Positions 43,849 through 56,883 of a stretch of DNA of 64,000 nt are shown in pieces (position 1 is the first letter of the stretch; each line of letters starts with the position of its first letter). The stretch lies in the NCBI GenBank assembly GCA_020881915.1, contig JAJFPB010000001.1, positions 806,001-870,000 on the forward strand, in the 5' to 3' direction. Source of the DNA: Paramyrothecium sp. XJ0827 (taxonomy: Eukaryota > Ascomycota > Sordariomycetes > Hypocreales > Stachybotryaceae). Below the pieces are notes generated by a model that was not told the DNA's origin, ran no database searches, and was given only the letters and a program-made list of their open reading frames with translations. Made by a program: the position numbers and the translations under genes.

Positions 43849-46800
43849 AGTAATCAATGATCACGGAGACGATCTCTTCTTCCCGACGCTCGCCGCTCCT
43901 CCCGTGTGAATTTGGACCGGCCGTCTATTTAGGTTGCAGCGCAGGGCATGAGTGCCCACCCGCTGCATGGGCTTGTTACGGTTTTCGCCTTCTTGGCACA
44001 CCCGTGAGACACGTCCAGTGACACCGATATCTCCTCTGCAGCTGCGTATTAGCCAACTGCTTAACGGAGCCTATCATTCTCCAGTCAGTACAAGGTACAC
44101 TGTGGCTCGAAATTCAGCAAGAGTATAGAATCTTGAGAGGAATCAAAATAGTAAAATGAACATAGTCCCGAGTAATATGAAAAGTTGACTAGTGACACGA
44201 GTTTCTATGTGATATGGTCTGGTCAACTGATCATGCATTTCCAAGTATATCTGTTCGTAATTCGATTAGGCAGGATAAGGTCCCTTCCCTTCCCGAAGCA
44301 CTTTTTGTTATGTGCTCCCGATTTGGATGTTTCAAATCTATGTCCACTTTGTAGAACGATGTCCTAGAGGCTCAAGTTGTGACGATATTCCTGACGGCAA
44401 CAATTTCCTTCCTTACCAAAGCCTACAGTGAATATGGTATTTTTCTTGATTTATAGTGGACCAATCGATGACCTAACCATTACAGGGGTTGTTTTTATGC
44501 TCATCGGACATTCGGTAGACCACCGATCCTGATGAGGGGAGGCAACCTCGTAATCCATGCATGGATCGATAAGCCACAACGGCCTACGCAAGCAATACGA
44601 AGGTTGAATGCAACACTACGACCTTGATTTGATCGACAAAGCTGCAAAGGTCACCATAAGATAGGAATTCTCGTTCTCATGGTCATTACGGGTGTCGATA
44701 ATTGTCATCTTCTGTGACCATTACCAGGGCTGACTACTGACATTTCAGTGAAGGAGAAGATGAGGAACTGGTCATTCGCAACATGCCTCTTAAAATTAGC
44801 CTTATAATGTAGTCTCCAGGCATATTATTCTACATCTCTCTCTGTGTTCATCCGCTTCTGATGAAGTGCTTTGTTCTTCGGAACGGAGTACCGCGTCCCC
44901 GTCCCCGCCCTGCTGCAACACTTGTGTTATTTGATATCAAGAAGGCTCATCTGCACGGCGGACGTTCCCGTTCCCCATATCCTCACGCCCAGGAGCATGT
45001 ACATAAAAAGGTTGCATCCGTGCGGAGCTGATCCTTGTCTCCTGATAGGACTCGCGGATGATGGCCCGACATCCGGCTGCTCATCGCTTCTCGAATGTCC
45101 ATGGGACCAGGGCGAGCCAGCCCTCAAATCAGGCAGCAGGCCGGGGCGCCCCATGCCCAAAAGAATGTCTCGCTTCTCTGCCTTCTTCGTAAATAGTTGG
45201 TAGCTCAATAATCGCAATGTGTAGAAAGCGCAGGACGATACGGCACAACGCCAAGAGTCTGCAACCTATTTGGGAACCGAAACAGCCTCCCTGCAAAATT
45301 ACGATTGCTTCGCCTCGATCAACGATACGCTGAGACGCAAACTCCTACGTATTGCAGAAGTCATACGGGACATTGCATGCCGGTTTCCGCCAATGACCCA
45401 CACGTCCAAAGACAACTCAGCGTGTCTGCGCCTCACTACCTGCAGCTCATTACAGCGCGAACAACTGCTTTACCCGAAACTTGCCAATTAACTCCATTTC
45501 TCATATTGGCATGTGATAATCCTTGAAACGAATTTACTTGTGCTCTACTTTGGGAAAAGGCAGGCAAAGAATATCAGTTTGGTAAAGCATATTTTTCTGA
45601 ACTTGCTCATCATTTTGCCAAGCTCTCTTGCTCTAGCCCTTGGAAAGCATGCATATTCAATACTCCAGCAGTGCCTTGTTTTAGATTTGAACGCTCTCGG
45701 TGACAGGCTTGACTGTGTATAACGGTCAGGTTGATCCGGAGGCATGTCCGGCAAGAAACTCTGTGCAGCACAGGACGCAAGGGACAAATGACAATACGAG
45801 TCCACCCACTTTCTTGATCAGATGGTATCCAGCTGGCGCCCAGACCAGGCATATGGCGTGTTTCGGTGCGGCCAAGGATCGGGATTGGGCGTACTGGCAG
45901 GCTTGACCGGCTTGGCATATTGCCTCTCTAGCTAAGAGGGTGACTCACGCCTGATGTTTGTGCAATCCGCCTGATGATATGTGAAGCTATTGAGAACTGG
46001 CGCCTCCAAAACGCCGTAACAGTACGCTGGGTCGAGCTCCCGTCAGTGTCATACATTGTTCACTGTGGCGTTATCACAATCCACTGGCTTCGGCACTACG
46101 ATAGGATCGCCGGGGAAGCACACCAACAACAAGCAGAGCCGTTGCCTTTTCAAGGCGTCTGTGGGTAGGCAGCAGTGGCGGCTGGGTAGGGAGAGGGTGG
46201 TTCGCCCGGAGAAGCTTGTTACGGGCAGGCTGATGATTCACGGTGCGTGCGGGGCAGGGATCATGAGATCGAAATGTCGATGCTAGCTTGAGCAGTGGGT
46301 TGCGGGAGGAGGGTGTGTGATTCCTCGGGGAGTCGAGACGGCCTCGCAATGCTGCATGTAGGTCGCGTATGCGTGGAGCAATGTCGCTTTGCATGCAACC
46401 GAGCAGGCAGAGTGCGTCGGAGATTAGCCAACCGTTTGACGGTCCATTTGCTTATCGTGTTGTCATATGTTTGCTGCAACCAGTCCTTCTTGCCAGGTAC
46501 TAGGAAGTCGAATAATAACGACAAGGGAGCCAAGCGGTCAAGCTGGAGACTAGCCAACAAATAGCTTCGGGGCGGTGCGGGCGGCTGCGGGCACGGCCGC
46601 TTGCGTTTACGGAAAAGACCTGCTGCTTTATTCTAGTTCCAATCGGAACTTCGGGCTGGACCGGTGAGGAATCCAGGACTATGCCAACATCGAGTCCTGT
46701 TTCTCAAAGCATGATGCAAGCATGAGAAATCAGCAGTTGGTGCCAATATCGCAATGGAGGCCATTCACATGGCCAGCCACATTAAGACAATGGCTTACGC

Positions 46801-47992
46801 GCGGGTGCGAGAGCAGGCAAAAGCCACACACCCTACACAAAAGCTACAGAAGTACAGATGATGCACATGAGACATGCATTCGGTTCTCTGCATAATGTAA
46901 CGACAAGCGTGTCTGTGTGGGAGCAAGGACAGGGTATGGGTGTGGCGGTGGAGGGCATCTGACAGGCCAAGCTTCGAGGTTGACAAACAATTATGGAGAC
47001 GGCAAGCGTATTGGACGTCAGCGGTGGGTTGCCAGAGGGCGATCATGCGGACGTCGGCATTTGACGAAAGTCATTGCATGGGGGGTCTATAATAGGACAG
47101 GTTGCAGGGGGGGGTCTAAATGCACTTTCGCCCGATGCCACCACAGCAAGTACTTGACGCTGAGGTGCGAGATCATGAATATGCACTTCTGGTGACACAG
47201 CCAAGGGGGGGCTTGAGGCCTGACTCAGGACCTGACAGGCAATAGTCAAGAACGGGTCGCGAAGCTGAGCACGGTGGCTGCGACTTATGCAACCAGATCC
47301 CATCCGCGGAGACTGCTTGGCTCCGCGGCTCCCATGATAGGAGGGAAGGGGGAGACACACGACGAGTGCTGTGTGGGTTGCAGCCTTGCAGGACGTGATC
47401 ATGTCTGTCTTAGACAGGGATGCGCGCCGTGGGGTGGTTCCCGAGACCACAAAATCCGTCGCCTATTGCACCGCGAGCAATCGCCTCCCTGACCTGACCA
47501 CCCAAGTCGATCCAGCGCCGTGGCAAGCGTTGGCCTCTGCGTATTTGCGCTGGGTGTGCAGACGCCGGCGGCAGAGACACATCGAGGCGGGCGGACTTGA
47601 TCTTGAGGCTCTGTTGGCTGGCGACGAGCTCTATGTTGGCAGTCGGTCCCGACGACCGCGTCCGTGGCTTCTTGGTGTGCAGCCCCCCCGGTCCCGGTAA
47701 GTGCGGGCAGGTCCGAAGCGTCTGACGAGAAGCGACAGCTTACCAACTCATTTCAGGTGAACTTCCAAGGTTGGATATTTCCCAGAAGAGAGAATCCATG
47801 AGAGAGCAATTCTCTCGCGCATCGAGTGGGTTGGCGGGTCTGGGCTCTCGCAACGCTTTTCGGAACCAGCGGGATCGACAACGTTGGAAGAATTTACCCT
47901 TGACCTCTCTGCGCGGGAGAGTATGAGCCCATAGGATGCGGAGATTTCCCCAGTCGCTGGGGGTTCACGGGTCATGCATGCAAATAGGCGAT

Positions 47993-48019
47993 GGGGGGGG
48001 GGAGGAAGAGGGGGGGGGG
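47993..48019 (+). repeat. Two G10 runs, potential G-quadruplex
   Basis: Two runs of ten G are separated by a seven-base purine spacer (AGGAAGA), with a further GGG after CC. On paper this can fold as a quadruplex on the forward strand. Structure formation is a prediction from sequence only. Confidence 0.6.
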
Positions 48020-51000
48020 CCGGGCAAGACACAGCGAGACAGCGGGGTACGTTGGATGGTTGTTGTCTGAAAGCACACAGAGCGTGGGGGGTTGCGGTTC
48101 TCAAATGCTGATTTTAACCAGGTTGCATACCTCTTCACGTCGAAGGCTTGTGGAATTCAAGGATACATGGTGCTGAGGTGAGATGGGTTGCGCGCCAGTT
48201 GTGGGTAGGTGATGGAGGTGTAGCATGTCCGTTTCGCCGTATCAGTCGTCGTGGGCTGCAGCTCGCGCGGCGTGAAGGGTTGCACACGATCCTTTTTGGC
48301 GATGATTGTGCATGAGTTAGCGTGAACCCGTGGATTACCAGCCAACATTGAGTTTCTCGATCCTCAGCTTTCTACCGCCTCTTGGCTCAGCGTCCCCCCC
48401 CCCCCCGGGCCGGGTATGCATGCGGTGCCATCGGACGCTCTGTTGTCTCCTACGCCATTCATGAGCAGATGAGCAGATGACCCTTCAGGACGCTCTGCTC
48501 CGTAAGCCGGGGGTGATTGCCAAGACACACAGGTCGAGGCATCGCGCGCGTCGCACGTCGTACTGTGGTTGACACGTCCGAACCCAACTGCATGTTGAAG
48601 GAGGGAAGAAGAGCATGCCGAGTCTCTCGCTCCGGGGCCAGTCGGGGGGTGGTGTGGCTACCGCGGGGACGATTCGTCGGCGCAGCGTTGCAGCTCACAG
48701 CTCGTATTGCCTGCCTCGTTTCACGTCTCTTCGAGTGGGCTCGTGTCGTTTTGCCATCAGGGATCGGCAGCAGGTTGGTGGTGAAGATAGAGGTTGGACA
48801 CAAACCCTCGATTTCGGAGAACGGGTCCCTGCAAGGCGTCGAGATGGTGGACGTTCCAATGCGACCGCCACCCCCGGGTTCGTGTGGATCCGGTCGAAAA
48901 GGCCCAAGAAGAGGGAGCAAAGAAAAAGAAAAGAAAAAAACAAGTTTATCTGCGAGACTATTGTCAGCAGACAGACAGACGATCGATTTTGGTTGGGAAT
49001 AGTTCCATTCGCCTTTTTCTTCCGCGCTTCAATCGGCTTCAGTCCAAGCCCCCCCCTTCTGGACTTACACCGCCGCCACCGAGAGCTGAAGGCCGCCACC
49101 AGCGGTTCGTGCGGACGGGGAAAAGAAAAGCAACAGGGCCAAGATTCGGCATGTACAATACGATCAAGGTAGAATGCAGAGCAATAAGGACGTTTCTACA
49201 GATCAAGTAAAAATAGCGAAGGGCGAATCTGGCTCCGAGAGGGTTTCGTGCTTGATTGGCTGTGTTCGGCAATGGGTGTTGACAAGCAGGAAGATTGAAT
49301 GTACGACACCGTGACGACATCGACCCCAGCATGTCCCGTTCGGGTGTGTCGCCTCCCAAGAAACCCATCCCCTTCATCGTCTGATCGCGTCCGACAATCC
49401 CACTGTAGTCCACTGTAGTCTAATATGGCATGTCCACCCAATGGAGACGCTGTGTACCAATGGGGCGTGCACCGTCTCGATCTGGAAACCTCCACGTGCG
49501 TGTGCGGCAACCACCTCTGGGTCCTTGGTGGAGGGTGTCTGCTTACGGATCCCGGAATCTTGGATGTGCAGTTTCTGGGGGGGAGGGAGACCGGGGCGCA
49601 CGGCAGCTCATGTCTCGAAACATCGCCACTCCCTTGCAGTTGCTGGGCAGAGCAGAGCTGGGTTGAGACGCTCAGCCTGCATTTTCGCAAGCTTGGCTGC
49701 GAGCCACACGAGGCATGGCAAAACCTGCGTTGACCAACACAGCAAGGATGGGAAATGACGGGAGGCGTACGGTGACGGCTGGGAATCGTAACTGTACATG
49801 AAACGGACAAGGGCAGAGGAGGCAGATACGGTAGGGATTCGTGAAGGGCAGGGACCAAGGGTCGAGGCGAGGACATAGCTTCAGTCCGATGACTGGACCC
49901 TCCACTTACATGGCGATGCTGTGTAGGACTTCCGTCCCAAGGCTGATAACGGGCAGGCAGCGTCGCGTTGCAATGGTCATGGCCATGGCACACAAAGCAA
50001 CGGCCATATATATCGGCCGCAGGCCACCTCTTACATCACGCACAGGAATGCCGTACCCAAATAAATACTGTCCTCCGTCCCGGTTTCCTCTGCCACATCG
50101 CCAACCCTCTCTCGCCCCGTCAACAAGCTTACCTTACTTGACGGCTTATATATGCGCCGAACCACCCGACTCGCCTCCGGAGCCCGACCCAGACGCTGCC
50201 CGAAATCGTCAACGACGGGCAAAGGCTAGCCAAAACGAACAAGAACCCGGAAAAAGAGACAGGTCATTTTCGGAGCTCACCGGACGAGCCCACCCACCGC
50301 CCGCTGCGTATTACAGCACTACCCACCCCCAATCCGTAGACCAATTTTCCTCCCCCTACAACGCATCACACAAGTGCCAGCGCCGTTGGAGAGAGACCCG
50401 GGCCCTGACGAATCCGGAGGCAGGCGAAGAGCGTGCGGCCTTGTCTAGCCTTGCCCTGTTTAGAATGGGCAGCGCGCGAGTAAGCTGATGCTCTGGAGAT
50501 CCATGAACCCCCCGTCACCTCTCCCATTCTGGAAGGAGATCGAGAGGTGTCACAAGCACTGCGGGCTTTTGCACAGGGCCAGTGTCAGCGGTGGCCAGAT
50601 TCCCCCCGTTGGACGTGGACAGTGAATGAGAGCGGGAATAAAATAACAGGATATTCTCCTTTTGAGAAAAACGAGAGAGCCAAGTATTCCAAGACATCAC
50701 ATTTCGAGAGGGCGGTTCTTTTTTCTCTTTCTCCTTCAGCGACTCGGCACTTATTTTCCCCACGGCCCTGCGTCTAGGCGATTCAGGCGTGTCTCCCTTA
50801 GCCTATAGCTCAAGCAGTCAGTCAAGTCAGTCCACCGGCCTTGTCGTACCCTACCTTTTTCGGAACCGCCTCACGGGGTTCCCCCTGAAGCGTACCGGTG
50901 GCACAGGGCACGCTCGTCCACTAAGGTTGCCGCGATCCGCGACTCCGCTGGTTTCTCGAGGCGCCACGCCAACGAAAGCGCTGCACCCTTCAAACGTTAC

Positions 51001-51758
51001 CATCTGGCACTTGTTCACGGTCTTTACAACCGTTTTTTTCTTGTGTGACGAGCCTTCGCCGGACCAAATCCAAGGCTACGGCATCGGTGTGGTGCGCCCA
51101 GTACCTTAGGCAGGACACACACACACACACATATACACACCCTCCGAGATAGACTGCCTGCCATTCATTGCCCGCCGTCCTAAAGCTTCATCTACTCAGA
51201 CCACCACCATCTCGAAACGGGCGCCATCCACAGATATTACCTGACCTTTCCTTAAAGGTGCCTGACTTATCACGGCCTGTGCAGGGCACTGCAGGTCACT
51301 GCAGGTCACGTCTCCCGTTTAGGCGGTACTTGGCCGTGCACCGGCGACAACCCCGCATCGCAGGTACCCCGCGCCGGAGCTTGTCTCTAACCAGGACCCG
51401 AAGCGAGGCGAAGCGCCCAGAGCCCAGAGCCTAGAGTCCCGACGCCCGCTGGAGGCTCTACGGATTGCTCGTGCAGAGGGCAGTTTATAGCAGTGTTCTC
51501 CCCCACCTTCCCTCCCGTCACCTCAGCCTCTTCCACATTCGGCATCGCATCCCCATCCATCCATCCTCCTTCTATCCTCTTTGCTTTGCCCGGACGCCTT
51601 CTTCTTTTCCTCTTCTTCTTCCATCTTCTCTTCTCTGCCCCCAGAACGGACGGATTGCTGCGCCGTCGGCCTCACTTCGGACTCCCCCATTTTTCTTGTT
51701 GCTCTTCTTTATCTACTCTTTTTCTCCTCCTCTTCTCAGCCCAAGCGACTATCGATAT

Positions 51759-51786
51759 CCCCCCCCCCCCCCCCGCCGCCGCCGCC
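51759..51786 (+). repeat. C16 run followed by GCC triplet repeat
   Basis: Sixteen C bases, then about four GCC/CCG triplets, inside the CT-rich leader some 460 bp ahead of the zinc-finger start codon. Such a tract is prone to length change and to sequencing error. Confidence 0.7.
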
Positions 51787-52247
51787 AGTCCCGCAGACAC
51801 CCGTCAACGTTACTGTACGACGTACGTCTCACAAAGGCAAAGGGCCCCCACCACCGCCCGTCCATCTTATCGCCCACCATCGATCCCTCCATCCATCCAT
51901 CCCCATCCGCCGAGCTAAAGGTACATCCAGTAACTGGATTGTGCCTCCACCCGGGCCAGCCCACCATTATCTGCCAAACCTCCGCCCTCGCTCTTCCTCC
52001 TCCGCTTCGAGTCGCATCGCAGCACGGCAGCCCGTCCCTGTGCCCTTCGCTTCGCTTCGCCTCGCAACATATCGCCTCCTCGCGCGCGGCCCCCGGCCGA
52101 GTTCGATAAGCCCCGAGTCCTCAGCGGTCCGACGCCCTCCAATTCCCCCCGCCGAGAGCGCATAGCGCGCACGACACACCGAGGTTTACGCCGCCGTCCA
52201 AGGCCCGGACGGCTTTTTCTCCTCTCTGCCACTCCACCCCGCCCACG

Positions 52248-54284
52248 ATGCCCGAATATCGTCACAGCCGGAGTGGCAGCCTCAACATCCACGCCGCCCA
52301 GCACGCCAACGGCTCCTCTCCTGCCCCCGCCGCTTCGGCTCGCGCTGGCTTTGACGGTCCCCGAAGTCCTCCCAGTACGTGCCTAACCTTGTCCCGCGCC
52401 ATGCCATGTCATGTCATGTCGATTCCCTCGCCTTGTCTCACACGACTCGATCACCTCACGTCGCTTCGTGTCACCCCGATTCCCGCCTCCGAATGCAGCA
52501 ACCACCCCAACCCACACTGATGATCAACCGCTAACTTGCCCTTTCCTAGATACCTCCCATGTTCCTTGCAAGTTTTTCCGTCAGGGTGCTTGTCAAGCCG
52601 GCAATGCCTGTCCCTTCAGCCATGACCTAGGCACCGCCGCCGAGACTGTCTGCAAATACTTTGCAAAGGTTAATTTCCCACTATTTCCCTCTTGCCCTCC
52701 CTCTCTGTCCCTGCCAGTCTCGACTAACTCTATTCCTTCTATCCATAGGGCAATTGCAAATTCGGACCCAAATGCGCCAATATCCACGTTCTCCCCGACG
52801 GTCGTCGCATCAATTACGGCAAGAATGGCGTTACCGTCGGTACCTCCCCCATAAACCTGGTTGGTCGATCCGGCCACTCCTCGGGATCGCCAACCTCGGC
52901 CAACTACTCCACCACGAGCGCCCTCACCACTTCGCTCTACCACGCCGACGGGCCTGCCTATCCGGCCACCTCTCACCCCTTCGAGGACCGACCTTCCCCC
53001 GGCCCCCGCCACCACCTGGGTCGCCAGACGAGTCTGGACAATGGCATTCCTGCCATCGATACCCCATACTCCGATCCCAACTCCAACTATGGCTCTCCTA
53101 GAGACGACGATGCAAGCCGGCTAGGCTTTGGTCTTTCGCCCGCAAACGGAAAGGGTCTATCCGTCCTCGATGCCCCTCTGCCCGCGTCCTTCGACTCCAA
53201 CGGCATCTCCAACGCCGCTCGCTTCCCTGCTGCCCCTTGGCCCTCCTCTGTCCCTTCCAAGTTTGGCCTCGAGTCTCCCACCCCTTCCCTCAGCAGCGTC
53301 AAGGACTCGCGCACGTCTGAAACGCTCAAGCTGCTGCACACGTCCGCCTTTGGCTCTTCCGAGCACCTCATCACTCCTACGGCCAGCAGCCCGCCCAGCT
53401 CACACTACGCTAATGGCATTGATGAGTACTTCGGCAAGCGAGCCATGCACTCGTCGCGCTTCGCCAAACCCCGCATGCTCAGCTCCAGCCTTCCCAAGGC
53501 AGCGACCGCTGCGTCGGTTGATCGTGACTGGGAAGCAGAATTTGCTTTTGGCGACGATTCCGGCGACAACGTGCCCGAGAATTACGTCCCGGAGAATTTG
53601 CAGGACCTCCTGACACCGGCCGAGAAAGCCCGCAGGGGTTCCATGCGCGCCGACCGTCCCGACATTGACTTCAGCATTGAGGGCGTATCCAAATACGGCA
53701 GTCCCATCGGGTCAAGCCCTAGCCGCTGGGGCCCTCTGTTCCAGCGCCAGAAGGAAGAGGAGGAGGCGGCTCGTTCTGCTCGTGCCGCCGGCTCTGCCTT
53801 TGGCCATGTCGGTAGCCCTCTGAGGAACTCGACTCTGGCCCAGGAAATGGGCGATGGTCCCAGCAGCTCCAGCAGGCGGCTCGGCAACGATTCCATGTCC
53901 ATGCTCTCGCAGCAGCTCCAACGCAGCCGCCTCGACGACAACCTCGGCAGCTCCAGCCCCCTCCTACACCCTGCTGCCGCCCGCATTCCCAGCAACGGCA
54001 TCTCCCCCATAGGCAAGGACCGCGGCATGGAGCGCCACGTCTCGAGCGGCAGTATCAGCTCGTCCGTTACTGGACGATTCACGACGCCCATTGACGAAGA
54101 GGACCCAGCGTTTGTGTTTAGCATGGAGGAAGAAGAGGACCCCTCGGCAGCAAGAATGCGCAAGCGAGGGTCGGCTGGACTGGCCATGGGCGGGTTTGGC
54201 AGCTACGCCAGCGCGGTGTCCGGCAAGGCGGCGTCCAACGGGGCAAAGGAGGCACGGGAGACGCTTCCATTGAACGGACGATGA
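52248..54284 (+). CDS. CCCH zinc-finger protein (Lee1-like)
   Basis: Exons 52248-52374, 52550-52668 and 52749-54284 encode 593 residues. Two CCCH fingers lie near the N-terminus: VPCKFFRQGACQAGNACPFSH (about residues 47-66) and VCKYFAKGNCKFGPKCANIH (about 75-94), both C-x7-C-x5-C-x3-H; the second finger is split by an intron after FAK. The fingers resemble yeast Lee1 and related RNA- or DNA-binding CCCH proteins. The rest is long, Ser/Pro/Gly-rich and probably disordered, with short conserved-looking islands (DWEAEFAFGDD, VPENLQDLLTP, RWGPLFQRQKEEEE, DPAFVFSMEEEED). In relatives this layout goes with post-transcriptional or developmental regulation; the target is unknown. The long upstream region would allow complex control. 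Confidence 0.9.
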
Positions 54285-56076
54285 TCAGGTTTTGGCTTGT
54301 CAGAGCCAAAAGCGAATAAAATGGATCGATCATGACTGCACTGTGGGTTGTGGAACGCATTTGACAACCTCGTCACATCACCATGGCGCGATCGTCTACT
54401 GTTCTACCAGGGATCGTTTCCTCGTGTATACGCACGGCGAGGGTTTTGCGTACGCATAGCCGACGAATCTATCGCCTATTTTCACATGCACATGCATTTT
54501 CTGTTTAGGCATTTTACCAGCCTTTCTTAGACCAAGCATTCGGCAGCTCTCGGACAGACAAAAATACGACGGGGAAAATAATTGGAAAGCGCATTGTAAC
54601 GGCCACCCACGATTTCAAAATTGCTGTACACGAGGAGGTGGCGAGCGGATGATGGGGTATATGCAGAGAGGCATGGACGCCGACGCAGAGGGAGCATTTG
54701 GGTGGAGAGGGTGTTATGGCGTCTGTAGGCTCTTGGCTTTTGTTTCATTTTCATTTTTCGTCTTTTTGGGTTTTTTCCTTTTTTTATTGCCTTTCCGCTT
54801 AGCCTTTTGTTCTGGTTAGGATTCTTGGAGTATCTCCCCTCTCACTCCTTTGGAAAACATGTGGCCACGACCTGCGAAGGACACGTATGAGCATCTGGGA
54901 TGGAGCAAATGGAACATGTCCAAAATTGGTGTTTACCTCAAATTTGCGATTTTGGCTGTATGTAACTTTTTTACTTTTCTTTATTGGGATATTCAAGGTT
55001 CATTGTGACATATTATCGGCAGAGGAAGCCAGTGCCAGGAGGAACTGCGGTGGTGGCGAGCCTATTGTGATGTAGCCTTACGAGCCTCACCACTGCTGAC
55101 TGCCAGAGTCTGCAAACAAAGTGTGGTGTCAGTGCAGGCGAGGTCTTCATAGGCGGCTCAGGAGATGGCAGGACATGGGAAGGACATGGGTGAGATAGTT
55201 GATGGCTGGCTCTTGGGAGATGGCGCTTCGTGGTGGTAATGTAGTGAGCAATTCATGAACTAATTCTGGGCCTCGAAACTCTGAAATGCGTGCATAAATT
55301 ACTTGTACTCGACAGATACATCGAGCTTCCCAAAGTACAATAGGAGAGCCTCTGCGAAGCAATAGCGTGAGGGCATATCAAGCACTAGGCTTAATAGAGA
55401 GCAGGACAGGGACGAGAATTTGGTGTCTCTGGACGACACCCACGGCGCACTTCAGCAAGCGTTGTAACGATCCAGGCAGCCTCACGCAAGGAAAGGAAAA
55501 TGGGGAATTTCTATACACTAGTACAAGGGAGTCTCGCAAGGCAATCAACCGACTTGCTGCTCTCCCAGGACATACAACCGTACCATCCGCGGACCCAGCA
55601 CTCCCGGAACACATGGCCGTCCCTCTCCAGCTTGCGGTAGAGAGAAAGAGAGCGTGCCGCATTATGTCTAATCATCTCACAGTCCCACCTTATCCGCAAC
55701 GAAACGATCCCCCCAAACACCGAGAAGACTCAATCAGGGGTCTTTTCCCGAACTCTTGGCTCTCATGCTGTTTCCCATCTCTCCGAGCCCTTTGGACAAA
55801 AAATCCTTCTCCACGCAGGGTTGCAGAATGACCTCACGAAACAAGGGGACGCGACGGTTGTCCGACGTGGTTTGAGATGACGGTTTTTCTTTTTTCTTTG
55901 CTTATCTTCGGACGGTAGTGAAGAGAGTAGTATCTTCGGGAGAATAGTATGGTACACAGATTTGTTTTTAAGAAAACACCGCGGAAGAAAGACTTCTTAT
56001 CGGGAGGGAGAAAAGGGGGTTCTGCACAAGACAAGAGACGGGCGAAGCCGGGATTTTCGGTTTTGTGCGAGGCCAC
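54285..56076. other. Convergent intergenic region
   Basis: About 1.8 kb between the stops of the CCCH gene and the acyl carrier protein gene. It should contain both 3' UTRs (AATAAA at about 54315). No coding pattern or RNA gene is visible; frames such as 55367-55831 lack any family signal. Confidence 0.5.
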
Positions 56077-56883
56077 TTAGTGGGCATCGGGCTGGTTGAG
56101 GATGTACTCGACAGCCTTGTCGACTAGAGGGCAAAGCAGGTCAGCAAACGGGGCGGGTCAAGGCAGGGGAAGAGTCTTGAAGGCGGAACGAACCGGAGTG
56201 GATGGTGTCGGCGTCCTTATCGGGGATCTCGATGCTGAACTCCTCCTCGATGGCCATGACGACCTCGACGGTGTCGAGGCTGTCGAGGCCGAGGTCGTTG
56301 GCGAAGTGGGCGGTGGCCTTGATCTGCGAATGGGGTTAGATGGGCGGTTCGAGGACTGGGAGATGAGGTCTGGTTAGGCATGGGGTACGTACGTTGGAAG
56401 CGTCGTTGACCTGGGATGCGTTAGCTCTGGTTGTTCAGAAGGGGATGGATTGCTTGGAGCTTTCAAGCAGTTTCGAGGGCGAGGGTACAAGCATGGAGTC
56501 GAAGGGGAAAGATATGCATCATATCGCCGAGGCTGAAACCAGCATGAATTCGACAAGACGATGCATCATCCATCCACCGCGACGCCCTTTGCTTGTCCCT
56601 CCACCGCCATTGAAACGCTCGACAGCCACACGCTGAAGATGCTGGGGAGCGGGCTCACCTTGTCAAAGCCCGACAGCAGGCTGATGATGCGGCCCTCGAC
56701 CTCCTCCTTGTTCAGGCCACCGGCGGCGCTGTACATGCGGACGGCCATGAGGCTGGGGACGCGGGCGACGGGGGCGGCAGCGACGCGAGGGCAGACGACG
56801 GCGCGGGAGACGCGGGCGGCAGGGCGGACGGCGGCGCGAGCAGAGGCCGCGGCGACGGAGCGGAGCATGGCGGTGCGGAACAT
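56077..56883 (-). CDS. Mitochondrial acyl carrier protein (complex I associated)
   Basis: Four exons (56883-56659, 56410-56393, 56323-56194, 56123-56077) encode 139 residues. The N-terminal 55 residues are Arg/Ala/Val-rich without acidic residues, a mitochondrial presequence. The ACP fold follows ([19 protein letters not shown]), with the 4'-phosphopantetheine site DSL in [19 protein letters not shown] (Ser96), then [11 protein letters not shown] and a C-terminal helix (VDKAVEYIL). It carries acyl chains for mitochondrial fatty-acid and lipoate synthesis, and fungal homologues are also a complex I subunit and bind LYR proteins. The second exon is only 18 nt and encodes VNDASN; without it the helix 1-helix 2 loop would be short. 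Its flanking introns are 248 and 69 nt with normal ends (donors GTGAGC and GTACGT). Confidence 0.94.

Larger units (their letters stand above)
43849..52247. other. 8.4 kb region without a credible gene; leader of the CCCH gene at its right end
   Basis: All frames here are short, low in conserved pattern and shadowed on both strands. From about 46 to 49.6 kb the forward strand carries many G runs (8-10 G at 47107, 47993-48002, 48010-48019) and a 13-C run at 48394-48406. From about 51.0 kb a CA repeat (51116-51140), CT-rich tracts, and a 16-C run (51759-51774) followed by a GCC repeat lead into the start of the zinc-finger gene; this last 1-1.5 kb looks like a fungal promoter and long pyrimidine-rich 5' UTR. 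I see no RNA gene or transposon. An unseen non-coding transcript or 5' UTR exons cannot be excluded. Confidence 0.5.

Noticed and set aside
49196..49993. 265-codon reverse frame in the gene-free block
   Set aside because: Ser/Pro/His/Cys-rich low-complexity translation with no hydrophobic core pattern, overlapping frames on the other strand, and homopolymer tracts inside.
51465..52165. Overlapping Pro/Ser-rich forward frames before the CCCH gene
   Set aside because: They are translations of the CT-rich leader (C16 and GCC tracts included); better explained as promoter and 5' UTR.
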